A stretch of DNA of 64,000 nucleotides. Origin: Kitasatospora herbaricolor. Lineage in GTDB: Bacteria > Actinomycetota > Actinomycetes > Streptomycetales > Streptomycetaceae. The stretch lies in contig NZ_JAUSVA010000002.1 in assembly GCF_030813695.1 (NCBI RefSeq), positions 6,591,001 to 6,655,000 on the forward strand, given 5' to 3'. The notes below the pieces were generated by a model. It was not told the DNA's origin. It did not search any database and worked only from the letters and a program-made list of their open reading frames with translations. The position numbers and the translations under genes are program-made. This document shows, in pieces, positions 25,039 through 33,414 of the stretch (position 1 is the stretch's first letter; each line of letters begins with the position of its first letter).

Positions 25039-25404
25039 ATGACTCAGGCAGCAACGGTTCAGGCGGCAGGAGGCACGGTCGTGACCGGGGTGGCGTCCGT
25101 CACCGACGAGTCGTTCGCCGCGGAGGTGCTGGGGGCCGAGGGCCCCGTCCTGGTGAAGTTCACCGCGGACTGGTGCCCGCCGTGCCGGATGGTCGCGCCG
25201 GTGCTGGCCGAGATCGCGGTGGAACTGGCCGGGCGGCTCAAGGTGGTGCAGCTGGACGTGGACACCAACCCGCGGACGCAGGCGGCGTACGCGGTGCTCT
25301 CGATGCCGACGCTGATGGTCTTCCGGGACGGTGAGCCGGTGAAGTCGATGGTCGGGGCGCGGGCCAGGGCGAGGCTGCTGCGCGAGCTGGCCGACGTGCT
25401 CTGA
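25039..25404 (+). CDS. Thioredoxin family protein, WCPPC active site
   Basis: A 121-residue thioredoxin fold protein: VLVKFTADWCPPCRMVAPVLAEIA holds the redox pair, and MPTLMVFRDGE provides the cis-proline loop. The active site is C-P-P-C rather than the usual C-G-P-C, which should shift the redox potential. About 28 residues precede the fold. AGGGAG lies before ATG 25039. It follows a MerR regulator gene, a common pairing that suggests redox-controlled expression, though this is inference. It converges on SURF1. Confidence 0.9.
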   Translation: MTQAATVQAAGGTVVTGVASVTDESFAAEVLGAEGPVLVKFTADWCPPCRMVAPVLAEIAVELAGRLKVVQLDVDTNPRTQAAYAVLSMPTLMVFRDGEPVKSMVGARARARLLRELADVL

Positions 25405-25443
25405 GCCGTCGGTGCGGCCGGTCCGCGGGACGCGGTCCGGGAT

Positions 25444-26259
25444 TCAGCCGGCCACCGGCACCGGCTCGGGCCCGGCACCGGCCTCGGCGGTCGCGGCGGC
25501 GGCCTCCCGGGCCCGGTCCTTGGCCTCGCGGCGGACCAGCACCCAGACCCCGACCGGGATCATCGCGGTGAACAGCCACCACTGGACGGCGTACGCCATG
25601 TGCGGGCCGATGTCGGAGTGGTTGGGCTCGGGCAGCAGCTCGGGCTGGCTCGCGGGGGCCGGCGCGGTGGCCGTCAGCTCCAGGTAGCCGGGGAGTACCG
25701 CGGCCCCGGTGCGCTCGCTCTGCTGGGCGCTGCTGATCAGGTTGAACTGGCGGTCCGGCAGGCCGCTGCGGTCGCGGATCCCGCTGCCCGCGGCGGTCTC
25801 GTCGGCGCGCATCCGCCCGGTGAGGGTGACGTCGCCGGAGGGCGCGGCCGGGACGTCGGGGTAGGCGGCGGCGGAGTCCCCGGAGGCGGTCCAGCCCCGG
25901 TTGACCAGCACCTCGCCGGCGCCGTCGGCGAGCCGGAGCGGGGTGATCACGAAGTAGCCGATGTTGTCCCCGCCGGCGTCCGTCCGCTTGCGGACGACGA
26001 ACTCGTGCGCCTGGTCGTACTGCCCGGTCGCGGTGACCGCCCGCCAGGTGAGGTCCTTGGGGACGGCGCGGCCCGGCGCGCTCAGCGAGTCGAAGGGGAC
26101 CGGCTCGGCGGTCAGCGCGTGCGCGATCAGCTCGTTGCGGGCCACCCGCGCCTCGTGCCGGTGCAGCTGCCAGAAACCCAGCTTGATGGTGGCGGGGATC
26201 AGCAGCAGGGCGATCAGGACGGTGATCACCCAGCGCCGGGAGAGCAGAAAACGGTACAC
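25444..26259 (-). CDS. SURF1 family cytochrome oxidase assembly protein
   Basis: A 271-residue membrane protein with an N-terminal segment (FLLSRRWVITVLIALLLIPATIKLGFWQLHRHE) and a C-terminal segment near residue 225 (WWLFTAMIPVGVWVLV), flanking a periplasmic-side domain. The L-G-x-W-Q-L-x-R motif and the R-G-W segment (VLVNRGWTASG) mark SURF1, which helps assemble the haem a3 centre of cytochrome aa3 oxidase. GTG 26259 is chosen because TACCGT stands six bases upstream (leaderless); a longer frame from GTG 26298 adds 13 residues. Confidence 0.88.
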   Translation of the reverse strand: MYRFLLSRRWVITVLIALLLIPATIKLGFWQLHRHEARVARNELIAHALTAEPVPFDSLSAPGRAVPKDLTWRAVTATGQYDQAHEFVVRKRTDAGGDNIGYFVITPLRLADGAGEVLVNRGWTASGDSAAAYPDVPAAPSGDVTLTGRMRADETAAGSGIRDRSGLPDRQFNLISSAQQSERTGAAVLPGYLELTATAPAPASQPELLPEPNHSDIGPHMAYAVQWWLFTAMIPVGVWVLVRREAKDRAREAAAATAEAGAGPEPVPVAG

Positions 26260-26271
26260 ACCGGCACGGTA
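26260..26271 (-). promoter_or_regulatory. Candidate leaderless promoter -10 box of the SURF1 gene
   Basis: On the minus strand TACCGT (26271-26266) is followed by six bases and GTG 26259, with no ribosome site between. Confidence 0.45.
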
Positions 26272-26308
26272 CGCCCACCGCGTCCGCCCGTCCGACACCG
26301 GGGGTCGG

Positions 26309-27304
26309 TCAGGCTCCGGGGTGCGGTGCGACCTCGCGCAGCAGCTGGAGGAAGGCGTCCTCGCCGACCACCGGCGTGCCCAGGTCGCGGGCCTTGCGGG
26401 CCTTGCCGCTCCAACTGCCGGGCTCGTTGGTGACCAGCAGACTGGTGAGCCGGCTCACCGAGGTCGCGATGTGCAGTCCGGCCTCCACCGCGCGGTCCTC
26501 CAGCACCTCGCGGTCGGTCGCGGTGTCACCGGTGATCGCCACCCGCATGCCCTGCATGAGCGGCTTGCCGTCCTGCCAGCGCCCGGGGTTCGGGTACGGG
26601 CACGGCGGGCGCTTCTTCGCGGCGCGGTACGAGGATCCGCTCCAGGAGCTGCGGCCGGGGGTCTGCGGTTCCTCCTCGCCGAGGTCGGTGACGGCCACGC
26701 AGGCCTGCAGCGGCAGCGGCACGCCGCCCTGGCGGGCCAGGTGCAGGCTCGGCCGGAAGGCCTCGGCGAGCACCCGGGCGTCGTCCAGCGCGTTGTGGGC
26801 CTGACGCTGCTGGACCCCGAAGTACGCGGCGAGCGAGGCGAGCTTGCCGTTGGGCAGCGGCAGCCGGAGGTCCCGGGAGAGCACCATGGTGCAGAGCCGC
26901 TGGTCGACCGGGGCGCGCAGGCCCGCCCGGGAGTACTCGCGGGAGATCATGTTCCAGTCGAAGAGCGCGTTGTGGGCGACCATCACCCGCCCGCGCAGCC
27001 GTTCGGCCAGCTCGCCGGCGATCTCCGGGAAGGTCGGCGCGTCCTTGAGCACCGCGCTGGTCAGGCCGTGGATCCAGACCGGCCCGGGGTCGCGCTGCGG
27101 GTTGACCAGGGTGTACCACTGGTCGGTGACCTCGCCCTCGGCGTCCAGCTGGTAGACACCGGCCGAGATGACGCGGTCCGAGCGGCCGAGGCCGGTGGTC
27201 TCGACGTCCACCACCGCGAAGCCCTCGGCGGGGGCGGCGGTGCGCTGCGCCGGGACGGGGACCGTCCACGGGGCGTGGTTCGTCGGTGACTGGATCGCGT
27301 GCAT
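26309..27304 (-). CDS. DEDDh 3'-5' exonuclease with C-terminal BRCT domain
   Basis: A 331-residue protein. Residues 28-190 form a DnaQ-like exonuclease: FAVVDVETTGLG (ExoI, D-x-E), VMVAHNALFDWNMI (ExoII) and a late H-N-A-L-D-D-A (ExoIII, DEDDh type). A BRCT domain follows (about 245-325): GMRVAITGDTATDREVLEDRAVEAG, then LTSLLVTNEP, as in NAD-dependent ligases. It probably trims DNA during repair or replication. ATG 27304 is chosen because a -10-like TATTCT lies eight bases before it; the frame could extend to 27397 with low-quality sequence. Confidence 0.88.
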   Translation of the reverse strand: MHAIQSPTNHAPWTVPVPAQRTAAPAEGFAVVDVETTGLGRSDRVISAGVYQLDAEGEVTDQWYTLVNPQRDPGPVWIHGLTSAVLKDAPTFPEIAGELAERLRGRVMVAHNALFDWNMISREYSRAGLRAPVDQRLCTMVLSRDLRLPLPNGKLASLAAYFGVQQRQAHNALDDARVLAEAFRPSLHLARQGGVPLPLQACVAVTDLGEEEPQTPGRSSWSGSSYRAAKKRPPCPYPNPGRWQDGKPLMQGMRVAITGDTATDREVLEDRAVEAGLHIATSVSRLTSLLVTNEPGSWSGKARKARDLGTPVVGEDAFLQLLREVAPHPGA

Positions 27305-27318
27305 GGTCAACCAGAATA
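27305..27318 (-). promoter_or_regulatory. Candidate leaderless promoter -10 box of the exonuclease gene
   Basis: On the minus strand TATTCT (27318-27313) is followed by eight bases and ATG 27304; no ribosome site is present. Confidence 0.4.
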
Positions 27319-27459
27319 AGGGCCGCGCGGCGCCCCCATGGTCCGAATGTCCGAGCGGCGGCGCCGGAATAGAGTGGTGAGCGTGTTCGCCGGACATCCC
27401 GACGAGCGATTTCCGGCCGCCCTACCCCAGGCGGCAGCCTCCCCGAAGGACGTTCCCCC

Positions 27460-28503
27460 ATGCGCGCCACCGTGATCCACGGCCCCAACGACATCCGGGT
27501 CGAGGAGGTGCCCGACCCCGTGATCCAGCACCCGACCGACGCCGTCGTACGGGTGGTCAACGCCTGCATCTGCGGCAGCGACCTCTGGGCGTACCGCGGC
27601 GTCGCGGCCCGGGTGGCCGGTCAGCGGATCGGGCACGAGTTCCTCGGCATCGTCGAGGAGACCGGCTCCGAGGTGCGGGACTTCCGCCGCGGCGACTTCG
27701 TGGTCGCCCCCTTCGTATGGTCGGACGGCACCTGCGACTACTGCCGCGAGGGCCTGCAGACCTCCTGCCCGCACGGCGGGTTCTGGGGCCAGGTCGGCTC
27801 GGACGGCGGACAGGGCGAGGCCGTCCGGGTGCCGTTCGCCGACGGCACGCTCGTCCAGCTGCCCAAGGAGGCGGCCGCGGACGAGAAGCTGCTGCCCGGG
27901 CTGCTCGCCCTCTCCGACGTGATGGCGACCGGGCACCACGCGGCCGTCACGGCCGGGGTGCGGCCGGGCGCGACCGTCGCGGTGGTCGGCGACGGCGCGG
28001 TCGGGCTCTGCGGCGTGCTGGCCGCGCACCGGCTCGGTGCGGGCCGGATCATCGCGCTCGGCCGGCACCAGGTGCGCACCGACATCGCCCGCAAGTTCGG
28101 CGCCACCGACGTGGTCGCCGCGCGCGGCGAGGAGGCCGTCGAGGCGGTCCGCGAGCTGACCGGCGGTCAGGGCGCGCACGCGGTGCTGGAGGCGGTCGGC
28201 ACCGAGGAGTCGATGCGGACCGCGATCTCGATCGCCCGCGACGGCGGCGCGGTCGGCTACGTGGGCGTGCCGCACGGCGGCAGCGCGGGCGTGGACATCG
28301 GCCAGATGTTCGGCCGCAACGTCTCGCTGCGCGGCGGCGTCGCCCCGGCCCGCGCGTACATCCCCGAACTGCTGCCGGACGTGCTCTCCGGCGCGATCGA
28401 CCCGGGCCTGGTCTTCGACCGCACGGTCGGCCTGGAGGGCGTGCCGGACGGCTACCGCGCGATGGACGACCGGTCGGCGCTGAAGGTGCGGATCGCCTTC
28501 TAG
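27460..28503 (+). CDS. Zinc-dependent alcohol dehydrogenase (MDR family)
   Basis: A 347-residue medium-chain dehydrogenase. The catalytic zinc ligands are in CICGSDLW (near residue 35) and GHEFLG (near 59). The structural-zinc loop CDYCREGLQTSCPHG lies near 90-105, with three clear cysteines. The cofactor Rossmann motif is VAVVGDGAVGLCGVLAA near 172. GAAGGA precedes ATG. It is divergent from the exonuclease and ends at a 12-bp hairpin, so it is monocistronic. The substrate is unknown; it resembles the IMP dehydrogenase/zinc ADH-like actinobacterial subgroup only in outline. Confidence 0.88.
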   Translation: MRATVIHGPNDIRVEEVPDPVIQHPTDAVVRVVNACICGSDLWAYRGVAARVAGQRIGHEFLGIVEETGSEVRDFRRGDFVVAPFVWSDGTCDYCREGLQTSCPHGGFWGQVGSDGGQGEAVRVPFADGTLVQLPKEAAADEKLLPGLLALSDVMATGHHAAVTAGVRPGATVAVVGDGAVGLCGVLAAHRLGAGRIIALGRHQVRTDIARKFGATDVVAARGEEAVEAVRELTGGQGAHAVLEAVGTEESMRTAISIARDGGAVGYVGVPHGGSAGVDIGQMFGRNVSLRGGVAPARAYIPELLPDVLSGAIDPGLVFDRTVGLEGVPDGYRAMDDRSALKVRIAF

Positions 28504-28523
28504 GGCGCGGCCGGGCGGTACAG

Positions 28524-28559
28524 GATCGGGGTGGCTCCGGGACCGGGGCCACCCCGATC
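28524..28559 (+). terminator. 12-bp hairpin after the alcohol dehydrogenase
   Basis: GATCGGGGTGGC (28524-28535) pairs perfectly with GCCACCCCGATC (28548-28559) around a 12-base loop, 20 bases after the stop. Confidence 0.7.
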
Positions 28560-28754
28560 GCATGTCCGAACCTGACGTGTTTCGGCCAATAGGAGAGCGC
28601 TGCTGGGTGAAGATCCGGCTGATCGTGCCCGTTCCCTTCTCGCGGCCCACCGGCCACTTCTAACATCAGCGGCGCACAGCCGAACTGTGACACCCCTCAC
28701 GTCCGGTCGTTCCACCGTGCGCACCGCCCCGACGAAGGAGTCAGGAGAGACCGA

Positions 28755-29117
28755 GTGGAATCACCGCCGCCGACCAGCACCGAGCAGTCGTCCGTCCAAC
28801 GGATCGAGGAGACCGCGGAGTTCCGCGAACTGCGCCGCTCCGTCCGGAGCTTCGCCTTCCCCGTCACCATCGGCTTCATCCTCTGGTACCTGCTGTACGT
28901 CCTGCTCTCCAGCTACGCCCCGGCCTTCATGGCCACCAAGGTCGTCGGGCACGTCAACGTGGCGCTGGTGCTGGGCCTGCTGCAGTTCGTCACCACCTTC
29001 GCGATCGCCGCCTGGTACGCCCGGTACGCCGACCGCCGGCTGGACTCGCCGGCCACCGCCATCCGCACCCGGTACGAGGCCGCCACCGTCCACGCGCCCC
29101 GGGAGGCCGGCGAATGA
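28755..29117 (+). CDS. DUF485 membrane protein
   Basis: A 120-residue protein with two membrane segments (about residues 36-55 and 72-93), the DUF485 layout. The motif FRELRRSVRSFAFPVTIGFILWYLLYVLL precedes the first helix. DUF485 (YjcH-like) genes regularly precede ActP symporter genes, and here the stop overlaps the symporter start as ATGA. It probably stabilises or modulates the symporter. GTG 28755 follows AGGAGAG. Confidence 0.88.
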   Translation: MESPPPTSTEQSSVQRIEETAEFRELRRSVRSFAFPVTIGFILWYLLYVLLSSYAPAFMATKVVGHVNVALVLGLLQFVTTFAIAAWYARYADRRLDSPATAIRTRYEAATVHAPREAGE

Positions 29118-30772
29118 GCACCCACCTGGTCACCGGTCAGCTGCCCGCGAGCCGGCTGGCGGGCAGTCAGCTGGCCACCGCCGCGACCGAGCACCGCGGC
29201 CTGACGATGACGCTGTTCGGCCTGTTCGTCCTCGCCACCCTGGGCATCACCGTCTGGGCCGGCCGGCAGACCAAGGACGCCTCCGACTTCTACGCCGGCG
29301 GCCGCGGCTTCACCGGGTTCCAGAACGGCCTGGCCATCTCCGGCGACTACATGTCGGCCGCGTCCTTCCTCGGCATCGCCGGCGCCATCGCGCTGTTCGG
29401 CTACGACGGCTTCCTGTACTCCATCGGCTTCCTGGTGGCCTGGCTGGTCGCCCTGCTGCTGGTGGCCGAGCCGCTGCGCAACTCCGGCCGCTACACCATG
29501 GCCGACGTGCTGGCCTTCCGGATGCGGCAGCGGCCGGTGCGGACCGCCGCCGGCATCTCCACCATCGTCGTGTCGATCTTCTACCTGCTCGCCCAGATGG
29601 TCGGCGCGGGCTCCCTGGTCGCCCTGCTGCTGGGCGTCGAGGGCGGCGCGGCCAAGCGCTGGACGATCGTCGCGGTCGGCGCGCTGATGGTGGTCTACGT
29701 CGCCATCGGCGGCATGAAGGGCACCACCTGGGTGCAGATCGTCAAGGCGGTGCTGCTGATCGCCGGCACCGCGCTGATGACCGTCCTGGTGCTCGCCAAG
29801 TACCACTTCAACGTCTCGGCCCTGCTCGGCGCCGCGGCCGACGCCAGCGGCAAGGGCGCGCACTTCCTGGAGCCCGGCCTGAAGTACGGCGTCACCGGCA
29901 CCACCAAGCTGGACTTCCTCAGCCTGAGCCTGGCGCTGGTGCTGGGCACCGCCGGACTGCCGCACATCCTGGTCCGCTTCTACACCGTTCCCACCGCCCG
30001 GGCCGCGCGGAAGTCCGTGCTCTGGGCGATCGGCATCATCGGCGGCTTCTACCTGATGACGCTGGCGCTGGGCTTCGGCGCGGCGGCCCTGGTCGGCCCC
30101 AAGGTGATCAAGGCCTCCAACGCGGCCGGCAACACCGCCGCGCCGCTGCTGGCCGAGAAGCTCGGCGGCGGCGCCGGCTCCACCGGCGGCGCGATCCTGC
30201 TCGCGGTGATCTCGGCCGTCGCGTTCGCCACCATCCTCGCCGTGGTCGCCGGGCTGACCCTGGCCTCCTCGGCGTCCTTCGCGCACGACCTCTACGCCAA
30301 CGTGATCCGGCGCGGCAAGGTCGGCGAGAAGGAGGAGGTCCGCTCCGCCAAGCTCGCGGCGGTCGCGATCGGCGCGGTCGCCATCGTGCTCAGCATCTTC
30401 GCCGAGAAGCTCAACACCGCCGCGCTGGTCGCGCTGGCCTTCGCGGTGGCCGCCTCGGCGAACCTGCCCACCCTGCTCTACTCGCTGTTCTGGAAGCGCT
30501 TCAACACCAGGGGCGCGGTCTGCTCGGTCTACGGCGGCCTGTTCAGCTCGGTGCTGCTGGTGGTCTTCTCCACCGTCGTCTCCGGCAAGCCCACCTCGCT
30601 GTTCCCGCACTCCGACTTCCACTGGTTCCCGCTGGAGAACCCCGGCCTGGTCTCCATCCCGGTCGGTTTCCTGCTCGGCTGGATCGGCACCCTGCTCTCC
30701 AAGGAGGAGGCCGACCCGGCGAAGTACGCTGAACTGGAGGTCCGCTCCCTCACCGGACTGGGCGCGCACTAG
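29114..30772 (+). CDS. Cation/acetate symporter (ActP/MctC-like)
   Basis: A 552-residue sodium:solute symporter family protein with about 13 membrane segments. Family signatures include KDASDFYAGGRGFTGFQNGLAISGDYMSAASFLG in the first helices, GTAGLPHILVRFYTVP in the middle and SVSFAHDLYANV-like ASFAHDLYANVI near residue 390. It should take up acetate or other short carboxylates with a cation. It is cotranscribed with the DUF485 gene. A homolog in Corynebacterium (MctC) imports monocarboxylates. A 109-base gap separates it from moaA. Confidence 0.9.
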   Translation: MSTHLVTGQLPASRLAGSQLATAATEHRGLTMTLFGLFVLATLGITVWAGRQTKDASDFYAGGRGFTGFQNGLAISGDYMSAASFLGIAGAIALFGYDGFLYSIGFLVAWLVALLLVAEPLRNSGRYTMADVLAFRMRQRPVRTAAGISTIVVSIFYLLAQMVGAGSLVALLLGVEGGAAKRWTIVAVGALMVVYVAIGGMKGTTWVQIVKAVLLIAGTALMTVLVLAKYHFNVSALLGAAADASGKGAHFLEPGLKYGVTGTTKLDFLSLSLALVLGTAGLPHILVRFYTVPTARAARKSVLWAIGIIGGFYLMTLALGFGAAALVGPKVIKASNAAGNTAAPLLAEKLGGGAGSTGGAILLAVISAVAFATILAVVAGLTLASSASFAHDLYANVIRRGKVGEKEEVRSAKLAAVAIGAVAIVLSIFAEKLNTAALVALAFAVAASANLPTLLYSLFWKRFNTRGAVCSVYGGLFSSVLLVVFSTVVSGKPTSLFPHSDFHWFPLENPGLVSIPVGFLLGWIGTLLSKEEADPAKYAELEVRSLTGLGAH

Positions 30773-30881
30773 ATTTCCCACCGGACGGACACCGCCCGGC
30801 GGTGGCGGTCCCTGCGGTTAAGCTGGCCCGGCCCGCCGTGACGGCGGCCGGGCCGGCCGCACTACAGGGAAGGGGCTCGCC

Positions 30882-31871
30882 GTGCTCCTCGACACCTTCG
30901 GCCGCCAGGCCGTCGACCTGCGCGTCTCGCTCACCGACCGGTGCAACCTGCGTTGCACCTACTGCATGCCCGAGGAGGGTCTGCAGTGGCTCGCCAAGCC
31001 GGAGCTGCTCACCGACGAGGAGATCGTCCGGCTGGTCACCATCGCCGTGCGCGACCTGGGCGTCCGCGAGGTCCGCTTCACCGGGGGCGAGCCGCTGCTG
31101 CGCCCGGGGCTGGTCGGCATCGTCGCCGCCTGCGCGGAGCTGGCGCCGCGCCCGGAACTCTCGCTCACCACCAACGGCATCGGCCTGGCCCGCACCGCCG
31201 CCGCGCTGCGGGCCGCCGGGCTGGACCGGGTGAACGTCTCGCTGGACACCCTGGACCCGGACACCTTCCACACCCTGACCCGCCGGCGCCGCCACCACGA
31301 CGTGCTGGAGGGCCTGGCCGCCGCCGAGGCCGCCGGGCTGACCCCGGTGAAGCTGAACGCAGTCCTGATGCGCGGCGTCAACGACCACGAGGCGGCCGGC
31401 CTGCTCGGCTGGTGCCTGGAGCGCGGCTACGAGCTGCGGTTCATCGAGCAGATGCCGCTGGACGCCCAGCACGGCTGGGACCGCTCGCAGATGGTCACCG
31501 CCGAGGAGATCCTCGACCGCCTCACCGAGTCCTTCCGGCTCACCGCCGAGCCCTCGGCCGCCCGGGGCGCCGCACCGGCCGAGCGCTGGCTGGTCGACGG
31601 CGGGCCGGCGAGTGTCGGGGTGATCGCCTCCGTCACCCGGCCGTTCTGCCGGGCCTGCGACCGGACCAGGCTGACCGCTGACGGTCAGGTCCGCAACTGC
31701 CTGTTCGCGACCGGGGAGACGGACCTGCGGACCGCCCTGCGCTCCGGCGCGGCGGACGCCGAGATCGGCGCGCTGTGGAAGGCCGCGATGTGGGGCAAGA
31801 AGGCCGGGGCCGGCATCGACGACCCGGAGTTCCTGCAGCCCGTGCGGCCGATGTCGGCGATCGGCGGCTGA
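30882..31871 (+). CDS. moaA: GTP 3',8-cyclase MoaA
   Basis: A 329-residue radical SAM enzyme that makes the first molybdenum-cofactor intermediate. The N-terminal cluster motif CNLRCTYC (residues 24-31, preceded by RVSLTDR) binds the SAM iron-sulfur cluster. The C-terminal cluster uses CRACDRTRLTADGQVRNC near residue 252. Other MoaA signatures are VRFTGGEPLLR and KLNAVLMRGVND. It ends in GG, the conserved MoaA C-terminus needed for activity. GTG 30882 follows AGGGAAGG. No other moa gene is in the window. Confidence 0.95.
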   Translation: MLLDTFGRQAVDLRVSLTDRCNLRCTYCMPEEGLQWLAKPELLTDEEIVRLVTIAVRDLGVREVRFTGGEPLLRPGLVGIVAACAELAPRPELSLTTNGIGLARTAAALRAAGLDRVNVSLDTLDPDTFHTLTRRRRHHDVLEGLAAAEAAGLTPVKLNAVLMRGVNDHEAAGLLGWCLERGYELRFIEQMPLDAQHGWDRSQMVTAEEILDRLTESFRLTAEPSAARGAAPAERWLVDGGPASVGVIASVTRPFCRACDRTRLTADGQVRNCLFATGETDLRTALRSGAADAEIGALWKAAMWGKKAGAGIDDPEFLQPVRPMSAIGG

Positions 31872-31876
31872 GGGCG

Positions 31877-32191
31877 TCAGGCTCCGGGGGGTGCGACCGG
31901 CGGCTGCGGCTGCGGCCGCGCCTCGGCCTCGGCCTCGGTCCACTCGGCGAACGGCAGGACCTCCTTGAGGAAGCCCCGCACGCCGAGGAACTGGGAGAGG
32001 TGCTCGCGGTGCTCGTCGCAGGCCAGCCAGGTCTTGCGGCGGTCCGGGGTGTGCAGCTTGGGGTTGTTCCACACCAGCACCCAGGCGGCGGCGGTCCGGC
32101 ACCCCTTGCCCGAGCAGATCGGGTTCTCGGGGTGCCCCGCCGCGCCGGCGAAGAGGCTGGGCGAGGGTTGCTGGTCGTCCTGGGGGGTCAT
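31877..32191 (-). CDS. Conserved small protein with zinc-binding-like Cys/His motif
   Basis: A 104-residue protein. The middle (about residues 24-70) reads PICSGKGCRTAAAWVLVWNNPKLHTPDRRKTWLACDEHREHLSQFL; the cysteines and C-D-E-H-R-E-H could bind zinc. Both ends are disordered (Gln/Pro-rich). ATG 32191 is preceded by AGGACGG. I recognise the pattern as a conserved actinobacterial hypothetical sometimes mislabelled acetone carboxylase; I know of no function. Its 3' end meets moaA with a five-base gap. Confidence 0.7.
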   Translation of the reverse strand: MTPQDDQQPSPSLFAGAAGHPENPICSGKGCRTAAAWVLVWNNPKLHTPDRRKTWLACDEHREHLSQFLGVRGFLKEVLPFAEWTEAEAEARPQPQPPVAPPGA

Positions 32192-32504
32192 CGCGGGCCG
32201 TCCTGTGGCATCGGGGCCCTCCGGCTCGGGGGAGGGGCGGGTGTGTGCACCGCCAGTCTCCCGCACCCGTCGGGCGGCCCCGGGCGCACCTCGCGTCCGG
32301 CCTGACCGCGTGCGGGCATGGCGACGCCGGGCAGCCACGGGGGGAGCCGCCCGGCGTCGGTCCGTCGCTCCGACGGGGGATGCGGAGCGCGTACGCAGTA
32401 TGTCACGGCCGAGACCCCTTCCGGGGGCCTCTTTCATGATTAATCTGAGGCTGGTTTGAGCTTTCCGGCGGACTAACGGCAATCAATCCGGAGGAAACGG
32501 ACAG
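32192..32504. other. Intergenic region between two leftward genes
   Basis: No gene is supported in these 313 bases. An imperfect hairpin GAGACCCC-ttcc-GGGGGCCTC (32411-32431) followed by TTT reads as a terminator on the plus strand, although no plus-strand gene lies just upstream. It could serve the leftward DUF3099 gene in the other orientation. An AT-rich patch (ATGATTAATC) at 32436-32445 may hold a promoter. Confidence 0.45.
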
Positions 32505-32861
32505 TCACTCGTCCATGGCTCCGGGCGCCGCCGGGGCGGCCCCGCCACCGCCCGTTCCGCCGGGCCCCAGCATCAGCGGGGTCTCGGCCGGGACGGCGAA
32601 GGTGCTCGGCAGTCCGGGCGCCCGCTCCCGTCCGGCGTTGGCGATCAGCACCGCGAAGTACGGCAGCAGCAGACCGCCGGCCAGCGCGACGAACGCGACG
32701 TACCGCTGGACGTCCCACATGATCACGGCGAGCAGCACGCAGAGGGTGCGGACCAGCATCGAGATGACGTAGCGGCGCTGGCGCCCGCGGACATCCTCGG
32801 TGAGACTGCTCCGCGCTCCGGTGATCCGGAAGACCGGTCCGCTGCCGGCGCTCTTGCCCAT
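32505..32861 (-). CDS. DUF3099 membrane protein
   Basis: A 118-residue protein with two membrane segments (about residues 33-50 and 55-75), preceded by FRITGARSSLTEDVRGRQRRYV. This arginine-rich lead and the two following helices are typical of DUF3099, an actinobacterial family of unknown function. The C-terminal 40 residues are Gly/Pro/Ala-rich. It is transcribed leftwards, divergent from the GlsB-like gene. Confidence 0.8.
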   Translation of the reverse strand: MGKSAGSGPVFRITGARSSLTEDVRGRQRRYVISMLVRTLCVLLAVIMWDVQRYVAFVALAGGLLLPYFAVLIANAGRERAPGLPSTFAVPAETPLMLGPGGTGGGGAAPAAPGAMDE

Positions 32862-33093
32862 GTCCTACCGCCTTCGTCCGCGCCCGCACGCCTCGCCGTG
32901 CGGCCCTCCTCACGGTACGCCGGGCCGGCGCCGTGCAGGAGAGCGGGGGAGGAGCCGGCTTTCCGTGTCCGCCCCGGTGCCCGGGCGTGGGCGGCGGCCC
33001 GTCCGGGGTGCGCCAGGGCCGAACGGAGCCAAGACTGTGAGCTGCAAGGGGAACGCCACCGGCCGTCGGCGGCCCCGACCCCTGGGAGCTGGC

Positions 33094-33360
33094 ATGTGGG
33101 CAATCGTCTCGGCACTGATCGAAGGGCTGGTCCTCGGTGTGATCGCCCGGCTGCTGATCCCGGGCAAGCAGGACGTCCCGCTCTGGCTCACCATGATCCT
33201 CGGCATGATCGGCGCGATGATCGGGAACGGCGTGGCGCACGTCTTCGGGGTCGCCGACACCAGCGGGATCGACTGGTGGCGCAATCTCTTCCAGCTGGGC
33301 GCGGCGATCGTGGTGATCGCCACGGTCGCGCCGCTCTGGGCGGGCCGCAAGCAGCACTGA
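33094..33360 (+). CDS. GlsB/YeaQ/YmgE family membrane protein
   Basis: An 88-residue protein with three hydrophobic stretches (residues 3-22, 28-48 and 66-82). The IARLLIPGKQDVPLWLTMILGMIGAMIGNGVA region carries the glycine pattern of transglycosylase-associated (GlsB/YeaQ/YmgE) stress proteins. ATG 33094 follows GGGAG. The exact role of the family is unknown; it is often induced by envelope or general stress. It ends at a hairpin shared with convergent kptA. Confidence 0.85.
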   Translation: MWAIVSALIEGLVLGVIARLLIPGKQDVPLWLTMILGMIGAMIGNGVAHVFGVADTSGIDWWRNLFQLGAAIVVIATVAPLWAGRKQH

Positions 33361-33376
33361 CCGCCCGGGCAGCGCA

Positions 33377-33409
33377 GCCCGAGGCGGCCCCGGCCGGGCC
33401 ACCTCGGGC
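33377..33409. terminator. Bidirectional hairpin between the GlsB-like gene and kptA
   Basis: GCCCGAGGCGGCCC (33377-33390) pairs with GGGCCACCTCGGGC (33396-33409) with one mismatch around a five-base loop, placed between convergent stops. Confidence 0.65.
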
Positions 33410-33414
33410 CGTGC

